DNA of 64,000 nt from Epithemia pelagica (GCA_946965045.2 OX337234.1:3720001-3784000); one strand, 5' to 3'. Counted from the stretch's first letter, positions 29,650 through 40,576 are shown. Made by a program: numbers and translations. Notes: generated by a model from the letters alone, not told the origin.

Positions 29650-30766
29650 TGAGATCTCGAAAACAGGCCGTCGTCTGGATCAATCCTTTCTCGTCACTCT
29701 GCTCTGAGGATTTACAAAATGTCTCCCTCTGTTTTGTTAGATTCGACAATCGACAATGCCTCACACTCACAGACCAAACTACTTAGAATGTAGAATGAGA
29801 ACTGTAATAGAATGCGGTTCGCGCAAAAGCATTTTCTCTCTAAGCGCAAAAACGGGACAGAGGGCGACGTCGTCGACATTGGTAAACTGCATAATCTATT
29901 AGGTGTAGAGTGTTGATATGGTAGATTCTGTAGAAGCTGTTGCGCCCGCTATGGTTCGAGTTGGGACTTTTCTGAGCTTCGAGATTTGAGCCCATGTTCC
30001 TTGCGTACGATGACGAATGACGACCTCCTCTCTAGAGCATAACTCTAGGAGATAGGAGAAAGATGATACCAGTCCCGGACGATGGGTTGTGCTATGGACC
30101 TTGGGCGTGGATCGTTGAACAACCTATCTGAGATACCATCGGACATCGTACTCATATTGACCAAGAACCAAGGAATAATAGGACATAGCACATAGCACAT
30201 AGTACATCATAGATCATAGCTCGTAGCACATCATAGATCATAGCAGACCCAAGTCTGTATAGAGTATGGAGTGTATGGAAGATGGAAGGGCAAAGTAGTA
30301 GTATAAAGATTACGATACAATAAACAATTATTATCATCAATAAATCCCACCTGGGATCTCTCGCTTGCCTGGCCAGAAAATGTCCAGGGACTATCGTACA
30401 TACAATAAACAATATTATGACAGCTTTGCTACTCTACTACGAGTACGAATAGTATTACTAACTACTACTCCCTTCGTCGCACATGACTCAACTACCTAGG
30501 TAGCCCCGACGATCAATGTAGGAGTATAGGAAAGCATTGGAGGCATTGACCATGGAACGAATCCGTGTCCGTGGGATCTAGTTAGACTATTCAATTCTCA
30601 TATGGCTATGCAACCGAAGGGCTGTGTTTCTACCCCTCTTTGTAATGAGTTCCGACTTCCGAACCTTTAAACTGTCTCCAATAGCTAGGGTAAACAACTT
30701 CTGTTAGTGCATTAGGGAACTGGACTAATACATGGTAGTAAAGAGGTGAAGACTTTGGAGCTTCGT
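29650..30766. other. Intergenic region upstream of the bZIP gene; no supported gene
   Basis: About 1.1 kb between the bZIP start and the stop of the ankyrin/UBA gene, both on the minus strand. It should contain the bZIP promoter. Around 30180-30245 there are repeated ACATAGC and ATCATAG units. No domain-bearing frame is present. Confidence 0.5.
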
Positions 30767-33700
30767 TTACCAAATGGAGTGATAGTTCGTCGACATGCTG
30801 TTGGCATCATTGTGAATATTTAGGTCCGCTAGTCTTTTTTCTTTTTCGACCGGACCCCATCCCGACATGATCGATAAGCCGCCCTCGGTATTCCCATCAC
30901 CGAGTTGGTCAGCGGACAAAAGGTCATTTGCTACACCAAACAAAAAGTCACCAGGTCCAGAAAGGTTTCCTTCACTAGATGTGTTTCTGAGTCCCATCAA
31001 CAGCGACGTCGGTGGCGGAGTATTCGTCGCCGCATCATGTCCACCTCCCAACGCCTTCGAGGTAGAACCGCTCAACGGAAGATCGCCCCAAAGTGACGAA
31101 CCATGTCCAGTGAATGCGGATGTTAGAGGCTGCGTCATGGCAGCATTGTTGTCGGTGATGTTGTCCATCAGCAAACCGGCGGGTGGTCCACCGGAGAGTG
31201 AAGAAGTATCGTTGTGGGTTGCTCCAATGCCGACTCCGTGGCCAAAGAAACTCGACGATGAAGCCCGATCATTCATATTCGTAAAAGGCACAGAAGAAGA
31301 AGCATTCTCTCCCCCTACATCGGGGAAGATTCTGGAAGGTGAAAAGGAACTTGCACTTTCGCTTGTTCCAGAACCAGCAAACGGACCGGGCTCAGGGGGG
31401 AAGCCAAGGAAACTAGAAGCTGAAGAACCAATGCTACTCGTGCGATCAAAAAGCCACTCGCGTTCCACGGTCATTGAATTTCTTGAAAAGAAGGACAGTC
31501 TACTCTGGTGAGGGTGTTCCTTGTCGTTGCCGTATCCATTCTGCGACATTGGATGTTCGGCTAACGCCGACGAAGCATCAAACGGACCCATCCCCGGTGA
31601 GAGGTGATCGATCGTCATTCCTGCAGGAGCACTGGGGATACCAGCAAGAAGACTACTACCCGGGGTGTCTTGTACTCCCAAGTCCAAATGACCAGCCGCG
31701 GATCCCAGCCCACTTTGTAGAACTGGATATGATTCCGGTATCCCTGGAGGTCGATTGGCATAGGAATGACCCATTCGTTGAGACTGGTGATCATTCGAGC
31801 CTCTGGAAACCGCGTCAAAGGCAGCACTTGCAAAGCCTGGTGGCGGCATTGCTTGTTGTGGTTGTGGTGGCTGAGAATAAGATTGAAGAGGCGGCGGTGC
31901 TGAAAAGGGTTGTTGGGTTAAGGGCAGGCCTTGAAGCAGCATTGTGGAGGGTTGACTGACAATGGTACTGATTGTGGTGGCCCGAGAACTTTCAATTGTG
32001 GATATTGTGGCATCGTCATTCATTGCGTCCGATGAGGCAACCGTGGAGACATCATTACTGTTTCCATGTGCCGTAACCATGGTCGTGGGAACAGAGGATG
32101 CGGCGCTGTGGCTCGCTGTGGCCACGGAGGATGTGGCTGGAACGGTCATTGGAGGTGCAGGAGCCACTTTCAAGGCCGTCGGAAGGGGAATGGGACGACT
32201 TGTATTGTGTTTGGGAATGGCCGCTTCTTCTTGTTTCTTGTTCCATTCACGATTGCGCCGTCGTTGTTCCTCCTTTCGTTTGTTGGCGAGCATTTCCTTT
32301 TGTTGAGGATTCAGTTGGGTAGATGAGACGGCTTCCGTCTTTGCTTTGTTGGACCCTGATCCCCGTTCACCAGCCCCTTTCCCGCGTTCCCGAGAGCTTG
32401 AGGTGGAGCTACCATCAAAGGATGAAACAGCGCCGGGGGCCTGTTCTTCCTCCTTGGTAGCCTCGTGAGAACTAACCGTCATTTTCTTACTGCCCGTTGT
32501 GGAATCCTTGGTTTCCTTGTTTTGTGGTGCGACAGAGGTGTCATTGGTTGGATGATCCAACATCCATGCAATCACCGTATCAGGCGTGGCCTTGTCTGGA
32601 CCGCCCAATGCTTGGATTGCTTGTACCACTGGTGCCTGTTCGAATCCCATTCCCATGAGCAATACTGTCAAAGGGTCAGATTCAATAGTGTCCGAGGACG
32701 TAAGGTTGTTTGTGTCCACCGACCCTGGTTTCGTGGTTATTTTCGTGTCAGAATCCGTCCGGTCCAGCTTGCTATCTTGGTCTCCGTGATTGGATTTCAC
32801 AGACATGTCCTCCGCCGTCTTCTTCTCAGCAGGAGTTTGGTGGGACGACACACTGGTACTTGATGGTTCGACGCTCTGGTCTTCTGGAGTAGCCGTGGCA
32901 GTTGCGTCATTGTTGTTAGTGTTGCTGCTGCTGTGGTTTTTCTTTTTCTTGTTTCGTGCCCGCTTCTTTTTCGAAGTCGTCGTTGTCGTTGCCGTGTTGG
33001 TCCCTTGTTGTTGTTCTTGTTCAGCACACGCATTGGATGACTGTTGTTCCAGAGGTTTGGTCGAGGTTTCCTCGTTGCTGTTGGTTCCCTTTTTGTGTTT
33101 GGTTTTCGTCGTGCCACTGGTACTGGGTTGTTGTTGTTGTTGTGGTTTGCTCGCGGCCGCGGCGGATTCCGAGGCAGTCGTCGTCGTGCTATTCGGATTG
33201 CTCCACAAGGCTTGTGTGGCCGCCTGTTGAACGGCCCGTTCAAATTCCACATGAGCCGCTTCCGACAAGGGACGGCGTGGAGATTGATGGGTCGTCGTGA
33301 CGTGTTCCAAGCGTTCCAGGATCCGAATCCACGCCGTCAAGTACGGTTGCGGACAGGCCTGGACGGTCTTGTCCAAATGTTGCGACCACGCCATGCCATG
33401 GGTTTCCAGGCCCAAGACCACGGCAGAGGATAAAATGGCATGTTGCTGGCTGGTCACGCCCAAGGACGCCTGCTTGTTCTGGGTGGACTGTTTGGACGTT
33501 TTAGTATTCTGTGTGGACATTGTGGTAGAGAGACTGGAGGACGATTGTTGTTGTTGTTGTTGTTGTTGTTTGGAAACGGTATGAATGGCAAACAAGAGTG
33601 CTTGGACGGTCGTGACACCTTGATTGCGATTGGATCGCAACCAGGTTTGATTGTCGGCCGTGGTTTGGGACACACTGGCTCCATATTGCAACAAGAGTTC

Positions 33701-36541
33701 GACGGTACGTAAGGATCCCGCCAAGGCGGCATACAACAAACAGGGCCATCCGGATTCATCACAGGGTCGATTCAAATGAGAAATCATCCAATACTGCGAA
33801 GACGAAGGACTAGTAAGGTTGGTCGCGGTCGAGGACGACAACCGGTCAGTCTCGCTGGCGGAACTGGATGCGTGCTTGACACTTGTCGTCGTAGTAGTAG
33901 AGGCTTGTTGTTGTTGTGCTTGCTGTTGTTGTTGCTGTTGCTGTTGGGCTTGTTGGGCTTGCGAGGCAATGGTGGCCAAGGCTTGTAAAATGGCTCGTAC
34001 AGTGGCGACATCGCCCAACCAACAGGCGGTATGCAAGGGCGATCGTCCCGTTCGGGTATCGGGTTGAAACCACCACAGGGGATGAACCGTGGCCAACAAG
34101 AATTGCAACAAGACATGACGCGGCAAGGAACTCAACAACCAATTATTGTTGGTATTGTGGGTCGCATTGGTATTGGATAAGGAGGGCGGTGCCACGACGG
34201 AATAGAGAGGAATGCGTTGTTTGGGCAAGGCTTGGACAAAGAGAGGTCGCCATTGCGTCCAAGGATCCGTGGCTTGCAAGGGACATTGCAACAAGAGCTT
34301 TTTCAAGGCATCTACGACCAAGGCACAATTGGTACTGGCACGGTCATCCTCATCCTCTTCTTGTTTGTCTTTGTCTTGTTTGGAAGTCTTGGAGGCAGCG
34401 TCCTTGTGGTTGGATTCATTGCTGCTATTGTTGTTGTTGTTGTTGTTATAAAACATGGTTTGACACAGGGCTGCCACTTGATTGCGCCACGTGGCAATTC
34501 GTTTGGCCCGTTGTTTGGCCGATTCCTTGACGACCAATGGCGGTTGTGGGGATTGGGATTGCGATTGGCCTTCCCGTGTTGTTTTGGTTGTGTGATTGCT
34601 GCTGCTGGTGACGGGTTGGACCGTTTGAATGGGTTGGGAGGAGGAGGATGTCGCGGAACGTGTGGTTGTAGTTGTCGTAGAAGAAGAAGAAGAAGTTCGT
34701 GTCGTATTCGTTGTGGTCGTGGAAGAGTTGCTTGGTTCTTGTTGTTGAGCAGCCGCGGCTGCCGCCAGGGCCGCAGCGGCGGCCCCGGCACTTCCACTGG
34801 CAGTGGGATAAAAGTAGACATTTTCATCGTTGTCCTGTTCATTGTGGTGGTGGTCGTCATCGTCCGCAGAACCATGGCCCGCTGCGGCCGCGGCAGCCAT
34901 GGTCAAGGCGGCCTTGCGCGCTCGATCTTCTTGTTCCAAGGCATCTTCCATGGCTTGTCGTTCCAAGGTGGACCAATCGGGGACGGCAATGCCACAAAAG
35001 ATTCGATTGTTGTTATTGTTATTGTTGGTCGAACTGCCACTCGAGTCGGCCGCACGACGAGCCGGATCAAAGGAATAATTGCCTGGATCGGGCAAGCGAG
35101 AGACGGGTCGTGTTGTGGGTGTTGTCGTAGTGGTGGTGGTTGCGGTGGTGTGGACCGACGAGAGTTCCTGGGAACCACTGGATAATGATGACGATTGCTG
35201 TTGTTCCTTCCACCGTTGTCGTTCCACCAATGGAATTTCTTCCAGCGGTGGTGGTACCACATCGGCCGATTGTTCCTCCATGACCAACAACAAGTCCTGG
35301 TCGTTATTCTCATGAGAGGGATCCAAGCCATAATCAAAGCCTTGGTGGTTGGGTCCAGCGTCCCCCGATCCATACACCGATGTCGTCGTCGTCGTCGTCG
35401 TTGACCAGACTCCCCAGGCATCGTGCGAGACAGTGGATGGCATGGAGGACGAGTTGGACGATGAAGACGATGCGGCAGCCGCTGCAGCTGCTGCGGCCAA
35501 GAGATTGTTGTGAATGAATTCGGGCAAGGACGGAGCCGTATGGTTATTTGGGTTGTGATTGTGGTGATTGTTGTGCAAGGATTGTTGTTGTTGTTGCTGT
35601 TGTTGCTGCTTGTCTCGTTTGTTGCGTTTCTTGGGATTACCGGTCCACGGTTTTGTTGTCGTGGTAGTACTCTGTGGTGCGGCTTTGCCCTTTTTGCTGG
35701 TCCGTGATTCGTGGTCGTCCTGGTTGTTGTTGGGTTTCCGAGAAGGGTCTTCCTCCTGTTTCTTCTTTTGGTTGGCATCAGTTGGAACAACAGAAGGGGC
35801 TGGTTGTTCTTCTTTTTCCTCCTCCGACAAGCGCGGCGGTCCATACTGCAAGGCCAAGAGCAATTGTTCCGGAGAGGCCTGATCCACAGAATTGGTGGTG
35901 TGTTTGTGGTGGGTCGTTGTAGCAGTTGCGGATTCCGAAAAAGTATCATCATTCTTGGATTGGGTTATTGTGGAAGGATGATCCGTCGTGGTGATCCACA
36001 ATTGTTGGGCTTGGTGAAGGGCTTGGAATGTGGTGTCGTGTTTGTCGTCGTCGTCGTTGTGTGCTGGATTCCAATCACTCCACCAGGGACACTGTTGGGG
36101 TGGCAGGGGTGGCGTGGCCTGCAATTGTTCCGTGTCGAGGGGCAAGCCCATGAGTTCGACAAACATGCTCATTAAGGACTTCATTTCCTTTTCCGTACAG
36201 GGCGGTGGTGGCAAGGTCCTGTTATTGTTGTTGTTGGTAGTATTGGTGTTGTTGGTCGTGGTCGTCGTCCCGGTGCTGCTGGATCGGGGGGCCGTGTTGC
36301 TGCTGGACCAAGACGAGGAACGAGGCATGGTGGTCGTATTAGTCGTAGTAGCAGTATGACTCGAATGGCTTTGGTAGGTGGCTGCGGCCAACCAATTCCA
36401 ATATTCGGCGGCTTGGTCGGCCGTCCAGCCTGGATCGTGGACCAGCAGTGTATTGGTGGTATGGTTGTTGCTGCTTGTAGTAGTACTTTGAGGTTTGGAA
36501 GAATTGTGGTTGTGGCTGCTGCGTTTGGGTGGATGCCGCAT
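30767..36541 (-). CDS. Large low-complexity protein with ankyrin repeats and a UBA domain
   Basis: 1924 codons from the ATG at 36541; the frame stays open 134 codons further upstream, but that stretch lies in the shared promoter and has ordinary non-coding composition. The protein is dominated by runs of Asn, Thr, Ser, Gln and Ala. Recognisable parts are ankyrin-like repeats near residues 825-945 (TGRSPLHTACWLGDVATVRA, then ESGWPCLLYAALAGSLRTVE with LLLQYGASV) and a UBA domain near 1288 (LLMGMGFEQAPVVQAIQALG ... VIAWMLDH). A basic helix follows (KRKEEQRRRNREWNKKQEEA). UBA domains bind ubiquitin and ankyrin repeats bind proteins, so an adaptor role in ubiquitin signalling is a reasonable guess. 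The last 450 residues are Ser/Pro/Gly-rich and disordered-looking. No intron is needed. Confidence 0.85.
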   Translation of the reverse strand: MRHPPKRSSHNHNSSKPQSTTTSSNNHTTNTLLVHDPGWTADQAAEYWNWLAAATYQSHSSHTATTTNTTTMPRSSSWSSSNTAPRSSSTGTTTTTNNTNTTNNNNNRTLPPPPCTEKEMKSLMSMFVELMGLPLDTEQLQATPPLPPQQCPWWSDWNPAHNDDDDKHDTTFQALHQAQQLWITTTDHPSTITQSKNDDTFSESATATTTHHKHTTNSVDQASPEQLLLALQYGPPRLSEEEKEEQPAPSVVPTDANQKKKQEEDPSRKPNNNQDDHESRTSKKGKAAPQSTTTTTKPWTGNPKKRNKRDKQQQQQQQQQSLHNNHHNHNPNNHTAPSLPEFIHNNLLAAAAAAAAASSSSSNSSSMPSTVSHDAWGVWSTTTTTTTSVYGSGDAGPNHQGFDYGLDPSHENNDQDLLLVMEEQSADVVPPPLEEIPLVERQRWKEQQQSSSLSSGSQELSSVHTTATTTTTTTPTTRPVSRLPDPGNYSFDPARRAADSSGSSTNNNNNNNRIFCGIAVPDWSTLERQAMEDALEQEDRARKAALTMAAAAAAGHGSADDDDHHHNEQDNDENVYFYPTASGSAGAAAAALAAAAAAQQQEPSNSSTTTTNTTRTSSSSSTTTTTTRSATSSSSQPIQTVQPVTSSSNHTTKTTREGQSQSQSPQPPLVVKESAKQRAKRIATWRNQVAALCQTMFYNNNNNNNSSNESNHKDAASKTSKQDKDKQEEDEDDRASTNCALVVDALKKLLLQCPLQATDPWTQWRPLFVQALPKQRIPLYSVVAPPSLSNTNATHNTNNNWLLSSLPRHVLLQFLLATVHPLWWFQPDTRTGRSPLHTACWLGDVATVRAILQALATIASQAQQAQQQQQQQQQAQQQQASTTTTTSVKHASSSASETDRLSSSTATNLTSPSSSQYWMISHLNRPCDESGWPCLLYAALAGSLRTVELLLQYGASVSQTTADNQTWLRSNRNQGVTTVQALLFAIHTVSKQQQQQQQQSSSSLSTTMSTQNTKTSKQSTQNKQASLGVTSQQHAILSSAVVLGLETHGMAWSQHLDKTVQACPQPYLTAWIRILERLEHVTTTHQSPRRPLSEAAHVEFERAVQQAATQALWSNPNSTTTTASESAAAASKPQQQQQPSTSGTTKTKHKKGTNSNEETSTKPLEQQSSNACAEQEQQQGTNTATTTTTSKKKRARNKKKKNHSSSNTNNNDATATATPEDQSVEPSSTSVSSHQTPAEKKTAEDMSVKSNHGDQDSKLDRTDSDTKITTKPGSVDTNNLTSSDTIESDPLTVLLMGMGFEQAPVVQAIQALGGPDKATPDTVIAWMLDHPTNDTSVAPQNKETKDSTTGSKKMTVSSHEATKEEEQAPGAVSSFDGSSTSSSRERGKGAGERGSGSNKAKTEAVSSTQLNPQQKEMLANKRKEEQRRRNREWNKKQEEAAIPKHNTSRPIPLPTALKVAPAPPMTVPATSSVATASHSAASSVPTTMVTAHGNSNDVSTVASSDAMNDDATISTIESSRATTISTIVSQPSTMLLQGLPLTQQPFSAPPPLQSYSQPPQPQQAMPPPGFASAAFDAVSRGSNDHQSQRMGHSYANRPPGIPESYPVLQSGLGSAAGHLDLGVQDTPGSSLLAGIPSAPAGMTIDHLSPGMGPFDASSALAEHPMSQNGYGNDKEHPHQSRLSFFSRNSMTVEREWLFDRTSSIGSSASSFLGFPPEPGPFAGSGTSESASSFSPSRIFPDVGGENASSSVPFTNMNDRASSSSFFGHGVGIGATHNDTSSLSGGPPAGLLMDNITDNNAAMTQPLTSAFTGHGSSLWGDLPLSGSTSKALGGGHDAATNTPPPTSLLMGLRNTSSEGNLSGPGDFLFGVANDLLSADQLGDGNTEGGLSIMSGWGPVEKEKRLADLNIHNDANSMSTNYHSIW

Positions 36542-37279
36542 ACTTGCTTGTTTCGTTCTTTTGTTCGTTGCGCGGATGGAGTTTGGTGGTTCCAATCCAA
36601 ACGAGTGAGTGAGTGTGAATCGAGAGACGCGCTCGAATCGAATCGAACCAAAACGGTTTCCACAACACAAACCCAACGAGAGAGAGAACCTCAAACCCAA
36701 CTGTGGAATGTAGGTGCGACAACCAACCCAAAAACCGTAGTGTGGTGTTCCAGCTCCACAACGCGCCTGGAAACTCGCAATTTCTCCTGGCGCTCGTTCT
36801 ATCAATCGAGATGTGTAGAGAGATACACGGCTCTCGGTTGTGGTGATTGTGTGTGTCGACACGAGAGACGAGGATGATTGTCTCGTTCTCTCTCTGTTGT
36901 TGTCGTTGTCAAAACCCAAGAGGCACTCTGTCGTCCCACACAAAAGGTGGCAGACTTTTTGTCTGGCCGTCGATCGACCGAACTGGTTTTCGGGGTCTGG
37001 CCGTCTGGCATCTGTTTCCGGGAATCGTGGGGGAATCGAGTCCTGCGCGCGTGCCGGTCAAAAGGTTCGACGGTGGGCCGTTGGAAAACGCATCCTACGC
37101 CATGTTTGCAGCGTGTTGCAAACCTGCTCCGGCACGATAGGGCCTATTCGAGAGAGAGAGAAAACGAGAGGCCAAGATTCTCCCATCCAAGCAAGAGTCT
37201 CATAAAAACAACCAACAACAACAACCACAACAACCACAACCCCAACACAACAAACACAACGATAACAAAATCCAACAAG
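36542..37279. promoter_or_regulatory. Divergent intergenic region shared by the ankyrin/UBA gene and thioredoxin
   Basis: The two start codons face away from each other across 738 bp, so this interval must hold both promoters. It includes GAGAGAG-type runs near 36683 and 37154 and a CAACAACAAC-rich leader right before the thioredoxin start. No TATA box stands out at a convincing distance. Confidence 0.6.
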
Positions 37280-37729
37280 ATGGTGCGCATGATTGAAAGT
37301 ATGTCCCAATATCAAGAGCTCGTCGAGCTGTCCAAAACCAAATTGGTCGTGGTCGATTTCACCGCCAGTTGGTACGTCTATAGTGTAGAGTGTTGTGACA
37401 GTGTCATTTGTGTTGGGTGTCGACCGAGTCTCATATTCGTCTTGTTCTTGTTCTTGTCCTTGTCCTTCTTTTCTATATATATATATATATATATGTACAT
37501 CAGGTGCGGCCCCTGTCGTTACATTTCGCCCCTGTTTGAGCAAATGGCGGAGGAATTTAGTCAAGCCGAATTGGTCAAGGTGGACGTGGATCAAGCCGAC
37601 GATGTCGCCGCCCATTGCGGCATTCGGGCCATGCCGACATTTTTATTCTTGAAGGACGGCGCCAAGGTTCATGAAGTCATGGGCGCGGATCAAGTCAAAT
37701 TGCGCGAAGCTATCATGAAATTCATGTAA
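37280..37729 (+). CDS. Thioredoxin (two exons)
   Basis: Exon 1 is 37280-37371 and exon 2 is 37504-37729, giving 105 residues. The 132-nt intron has a GTACGT donor and a CAG acceptor and contains a TA dinucleotide run. Splicing completes the Trp codon and creates the redox site WCGPC (AGT TG|G TGC GGC CCC TGT), which exists only in the spliced message. Other thioredoxin marks are VVVDFTASW before the site, the KVDVDQADDVAAHCGIRAMP stretch with the cis-Pro, and PTFLFLKDG. There is no targeting extension, so it should reduce disulfides of target proteins in the cytosol, as h-type thioredoxins do. Length is normal for the family. Confidence 0.96.
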   Translation: MVRMIESMSQYQELVELSKTKLVVVDFTASWYVYSVECCDSVICVGCRPSLIFVLFLFLSLSFFSIYIYIYMYIRCGPCRYISPLFEQMAEEFSQAELVKVDVDQADDVAAHCGIRAMPTFLFLKDGAKVHEVMGADQVKLREAIMKFM

Positions 37730-38073
37730 GACCACAGACCAGGAGTTTACGTTTCACAAATCGATATACGACCGGACAAAGGGGGAACATTTCACCTCTC
37801 GATAGTATTCGTTCGAAAGGAGGGAACGCTGCTCTACTACGATTCTTCTTCTTCTTATTATTATTATTATTATTAATATGTAAGACGATCCATTCGACGA
37901 AACGACCATCACTCTCTCCATAGACCATGTTTTGTGTGTGCGTGTTGTCGTATTCGAGTGACACGACTGGGTCTCGTAGACTTTTGTCGAGTCGCAGTCT
38001 CGATCGTGTCCATGGTTTATTGTGGAGTGTGCCATCGGGAAAGGACGGACGGGGGCAGTCTCTCTATACCTCA

Positions 38074-38139
<66 letters not shown>

Positions 38140-38345
38140 ACTACACAAAATTAGGTGTCGTCCGGAATGGGTGTGAGAGAGTATAGGAGGACCCTTCACG
38201 AATACTATACTACGAGCGGTATGAGGGCCATCCTTTGCACCATCCAAATGCCACAACTATAGAAATATCTTAAATACTCTAGAGGATTCGACGGATTCCC
38301 TGGACTTTTGCGAAACGCTATCTATAGACAAGAAGAATTTCCGTG
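37730..38345. other. Convergent 3' region between thioredoxin and formyltransferase
   Basis: The two genes end towards each other here. There is a TTA run near 37855-37875 and a long TC run at about 38076-38132. No gene is seen. Confidence 0.6.
38076..38132 (+). repeat. TC dinucleotide microsatellite
   Basis: About 28 uninterrupted TC units directly after AAGA. It generates false LSLSLS and RERERE frames. Confidence 0.97.
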
Positions 38346-40241
38346 TCATGAGTTTTTCTTCTTCTTGTTGTTTGTTGCGTTGGTTCCATCCTCCTCGTCG
38401 TCCTTCTTGCTCTCGTCGGCGTTGGCCGCTGGTGCCAAGAGATCGGCCGCTTCCTGGGGTCGCAACCACGACAAGACTTGATTCGGATACCCATTTTGCA
38501 AATCGCGTGCCGGAAAGGGCCGTTTCGTCGGTGGTTGCACCTGCACCAATTCCAAAATGGATCCATCGTGACAGGTCGCATACAAGCCGTCGCGTTTCTT
38601 GTGGGGGCCCAATCGCAGCACACGATCATTCTCCGTAGTACTGTCCCCCTCTTGGGGATTGGATCCCTCGGAGACGACGCGTGCCTGAATAATCTTGACC
38701 TTAAGAATCAAGGGCTTACTGGCTGTCGTTGATGTGGTCGAAGTGCTTGCGTCCTCCTCCTCATTGCTTTGTGCTGGCGTGACTTGAATCCACACATGAA
38801 CACCGGGCCATTCCAACAAGCCGCGCCACAAATTCAAGCCTTGTCGAGCCGTCAAGACGGCCAAATCCAAGTCGCCTTCGGATTGATTGGGTTGATTCAC
38901 GTGCCGAATCAGTGGGGCGGCCGTGACGTGTGCTTCATCTTGCACTTGAGCTGTATCTTGAGTCATTTGGCCCGTCCAAATGCCGGGCAAGGCTTGCAAC
39001 AACAATTGTGTGCCAAGGGCAAACAAGCGGGGCAAGACCGTCGTGGTGGTATCGGTATCGTCGTCAATCGATTGCGCTTGTTGGGCGACAATGGGACCGG
39101 CATCCATTTTCGACACGGTATACAAGACACTGACACCGACGGGATTGTCGCCGGCTTGCAAGGATCGTTGCACCGGCGAGGCGCCCCGCCACTGGGGCAA
39201 CAAACTGGGATGAATATTGACCGTGCCCAACCGCGGCGTGGCCAAGAATTTCTTGGGGAGATATTGCCCATAGGCGGCCGTGACACACAAGTCGGGTTGC
39301 AATTTGTTGGGCAAACTGCTCGTGAGAAAGTCGGCATCCTTGGACAGTTTTTCGGGGGTGTAAAGGGGCAGATTGAGGGATTCTGCGACTTTCGCCACGG
39401 GCGTCGGTTCGACTTTTTTGCGACGACGCTTGGCTGGTTGCGTCACGACCCCGACAATTTCAAAGGATGGCGTCGTGCTGGATTCTGGTTGTTGGGAGGC
39501 CACCGAGGCTTCGTGTAGAGTTTGCAAGGTGGTGGCCGCCACTTGGGGCGTGCCCAAAAAGACGAGACGAAAGGGACGTGATGATGGTGATGTGGTTGGA
39601 TCGTCGCCTTTGTCCTGCTGTGATGGTTGCGGCTGATTTTCGTTGTTCGGCGTGACGGGTGTGGCAAAGTACCATCGTTTGGCTTGTGCTGCTGATGGTG
39701 GTGATTCTTGTGGATTGTTGTTGTTGTTGTTGTTGGAATCACTGGCTCCATTGACCTGGGCGAATAACGAGATGGAGCTGCTGGGAAGAGTGGTGCTTGG
39801 AGTCTTTGTCCTTGTCGCCCGTATTGTTTGGTGTGCCCCAAAGCTGCGGTTCATGGTCCTGGAGGCTGTCGTCGAAGAAAATGACGAAAAGGCTTGAACG
39901 AACCAGACCGAAGAACATGTCGTCGTTGTCGTCCTCGTCATTCTGGAACCCCCCAACCACCCTGGAACGGTCCTTGTGGTCGTCGTTCGTTTCACAGACT
40001 CTACCAACGAACCACGTCCGACCGCCATGGTCGTGCTCGTCGTCGTTGCTGCCAAGGCCGTCATGAGGAGGAGAATGATCACCCACACAACTTCTACGAC
40101 CGTTCGACCGTGTTGTTGTGGTGGTTCTGGTCGTGGCGTGGCCTTCTTGGAATTGGAACTGGACGTTGTTGTGGGGCTAAAGGATGGCCCAAACAAAGAA
40201 GGATGAGAATGGCGATGATATAGTCGTAGTAGGGAAATCAT
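38346..40241 (-). CDS. Methionyl-tRNA formyltransferase, organellar type
   Basis: 631 codons. The catalytic domain begins near residue 225 (PFRLVFLGTPQVAATTL). It continues with VVTQPAKRRRKK, DLCVTAAYGQYLPKKFL, and the family signature NIHPSLLPQWRGASPVQR near 340 with the Asn and His of the active site. The Asp is in SVLYTVSKMDAGPI. The C-terminal OB-like part follows (LNLWRGLLEWPGVHVWIQVT, LRLGPHKKRDGLYATC). The enzyme formylates initiator Met-tRNA in mitochondria or plastids. The 220-residue N-terminal extension is long: it has a hydrophobic segment near 48-66 (VVEVVWVIILLLMTALAA) and a later VQAF, loosely like the ASAF motif of diatom plastid presequences. Which organelle is served, and which of several ATGs is used, remains open. 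An acidic/Lys-rich tail ends the protein. Confidence 0.93.
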   Translation of the reverse strand: MISLLRLYHRHSHPSLFGPSFSPTTTSSSNSKKATPRPEPPQQHGRTVVEVVWVIILLLMTALAATTTSTTMAVGRGSLVESVKRTTTTRTVPGWLGGSRMTRTTTTTCSSVWFVQAFSSFSSTTASRTMNRSFGAHQTIRATRTKTPSTTLPSSSISLFAQVNGASDSNNNNNNNPQESPPSAAQAKRWYFATPVTPNNENQPQPSQQDKGDDPTTSPSSRPFRLVFLGTPQVAATTLQTLHEASVASQQPESSTTPSFEIVGVVTQPAKRRRKKVEPTPVAKVAESLNLPLYTPEKLSKDADFLTSSLPNKLQPDLCVTAAYGQYLPKKFLATPRLGTVNIHPSLLPQWRGASPVQRSLQAGDNPVGVSVLYTVSKMDAGPIVAQQAQSIDDDTDTTTTVLPRLFALGTQLLLQALPGIWTGQMTQDTAQVQDEAHVTAAPLIRHVNQPNQSEGDLDLAVLTARQGLNLWRGLLEWPGVHVWIQVTPAQSNEEEDASTSTTSTTASKPLILKVKIIQARVVSEGSNPQEGDSTTENDRVLRLGPHKKRDGLYATCHDGSILELVQVQPPTKRPFPARDLQNGYPNQVLSWLRPQEAADLLAPAANADESKKDDEEDGTNATNNKKKKNS

Positions 40242-40576
40242 GTAGAGAATTGAACCGTAACAACACTAGCCAGCATCACCACCACACACCACAGTCCAGA
40301 GGCAACCACCCAAACGAAAAAGGCAAGAGAAAGGCAAGAGAGAGAGAGAGACTGGAGAGCTGGTGCTATTCCAGAGACAACAACCAACAACAACGAAAAA
40401 ATGAGAGGCTCTGCGAGCATCGACTGCGAGGATGGCATGTCACACAGAGTTTCCGCGACCTATTATAGTGCGACCCATTCTGGTCGACGTCGGAATTCCT
40501 TATCCTATGTGGGGCCCGAAAAAGCGGTTCGTCTATGTGGCCCCTTGTCACAAGCGGGCTGTCCCCCCGCTCCATG
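40242..40576. other. Upstream region of the formyltransferase gene
   Basis: The minus-strand promoter of the formyltransferase should lie here, between its ATG at 40241 and the tandem repeat at 40577. There is an AGAGAGAG run near 40340. No gene is seen. Confidence 0.5.

Noticed and set aside
34217-35185. 322-codon plus-strand frame opposite the ankyrin/UBA gene
   Set aside because: It is antisense to a longer frame with recognised domains; its Gly/Val/Leu runs mirror Thr/Asn/Gln runs of the real gene.
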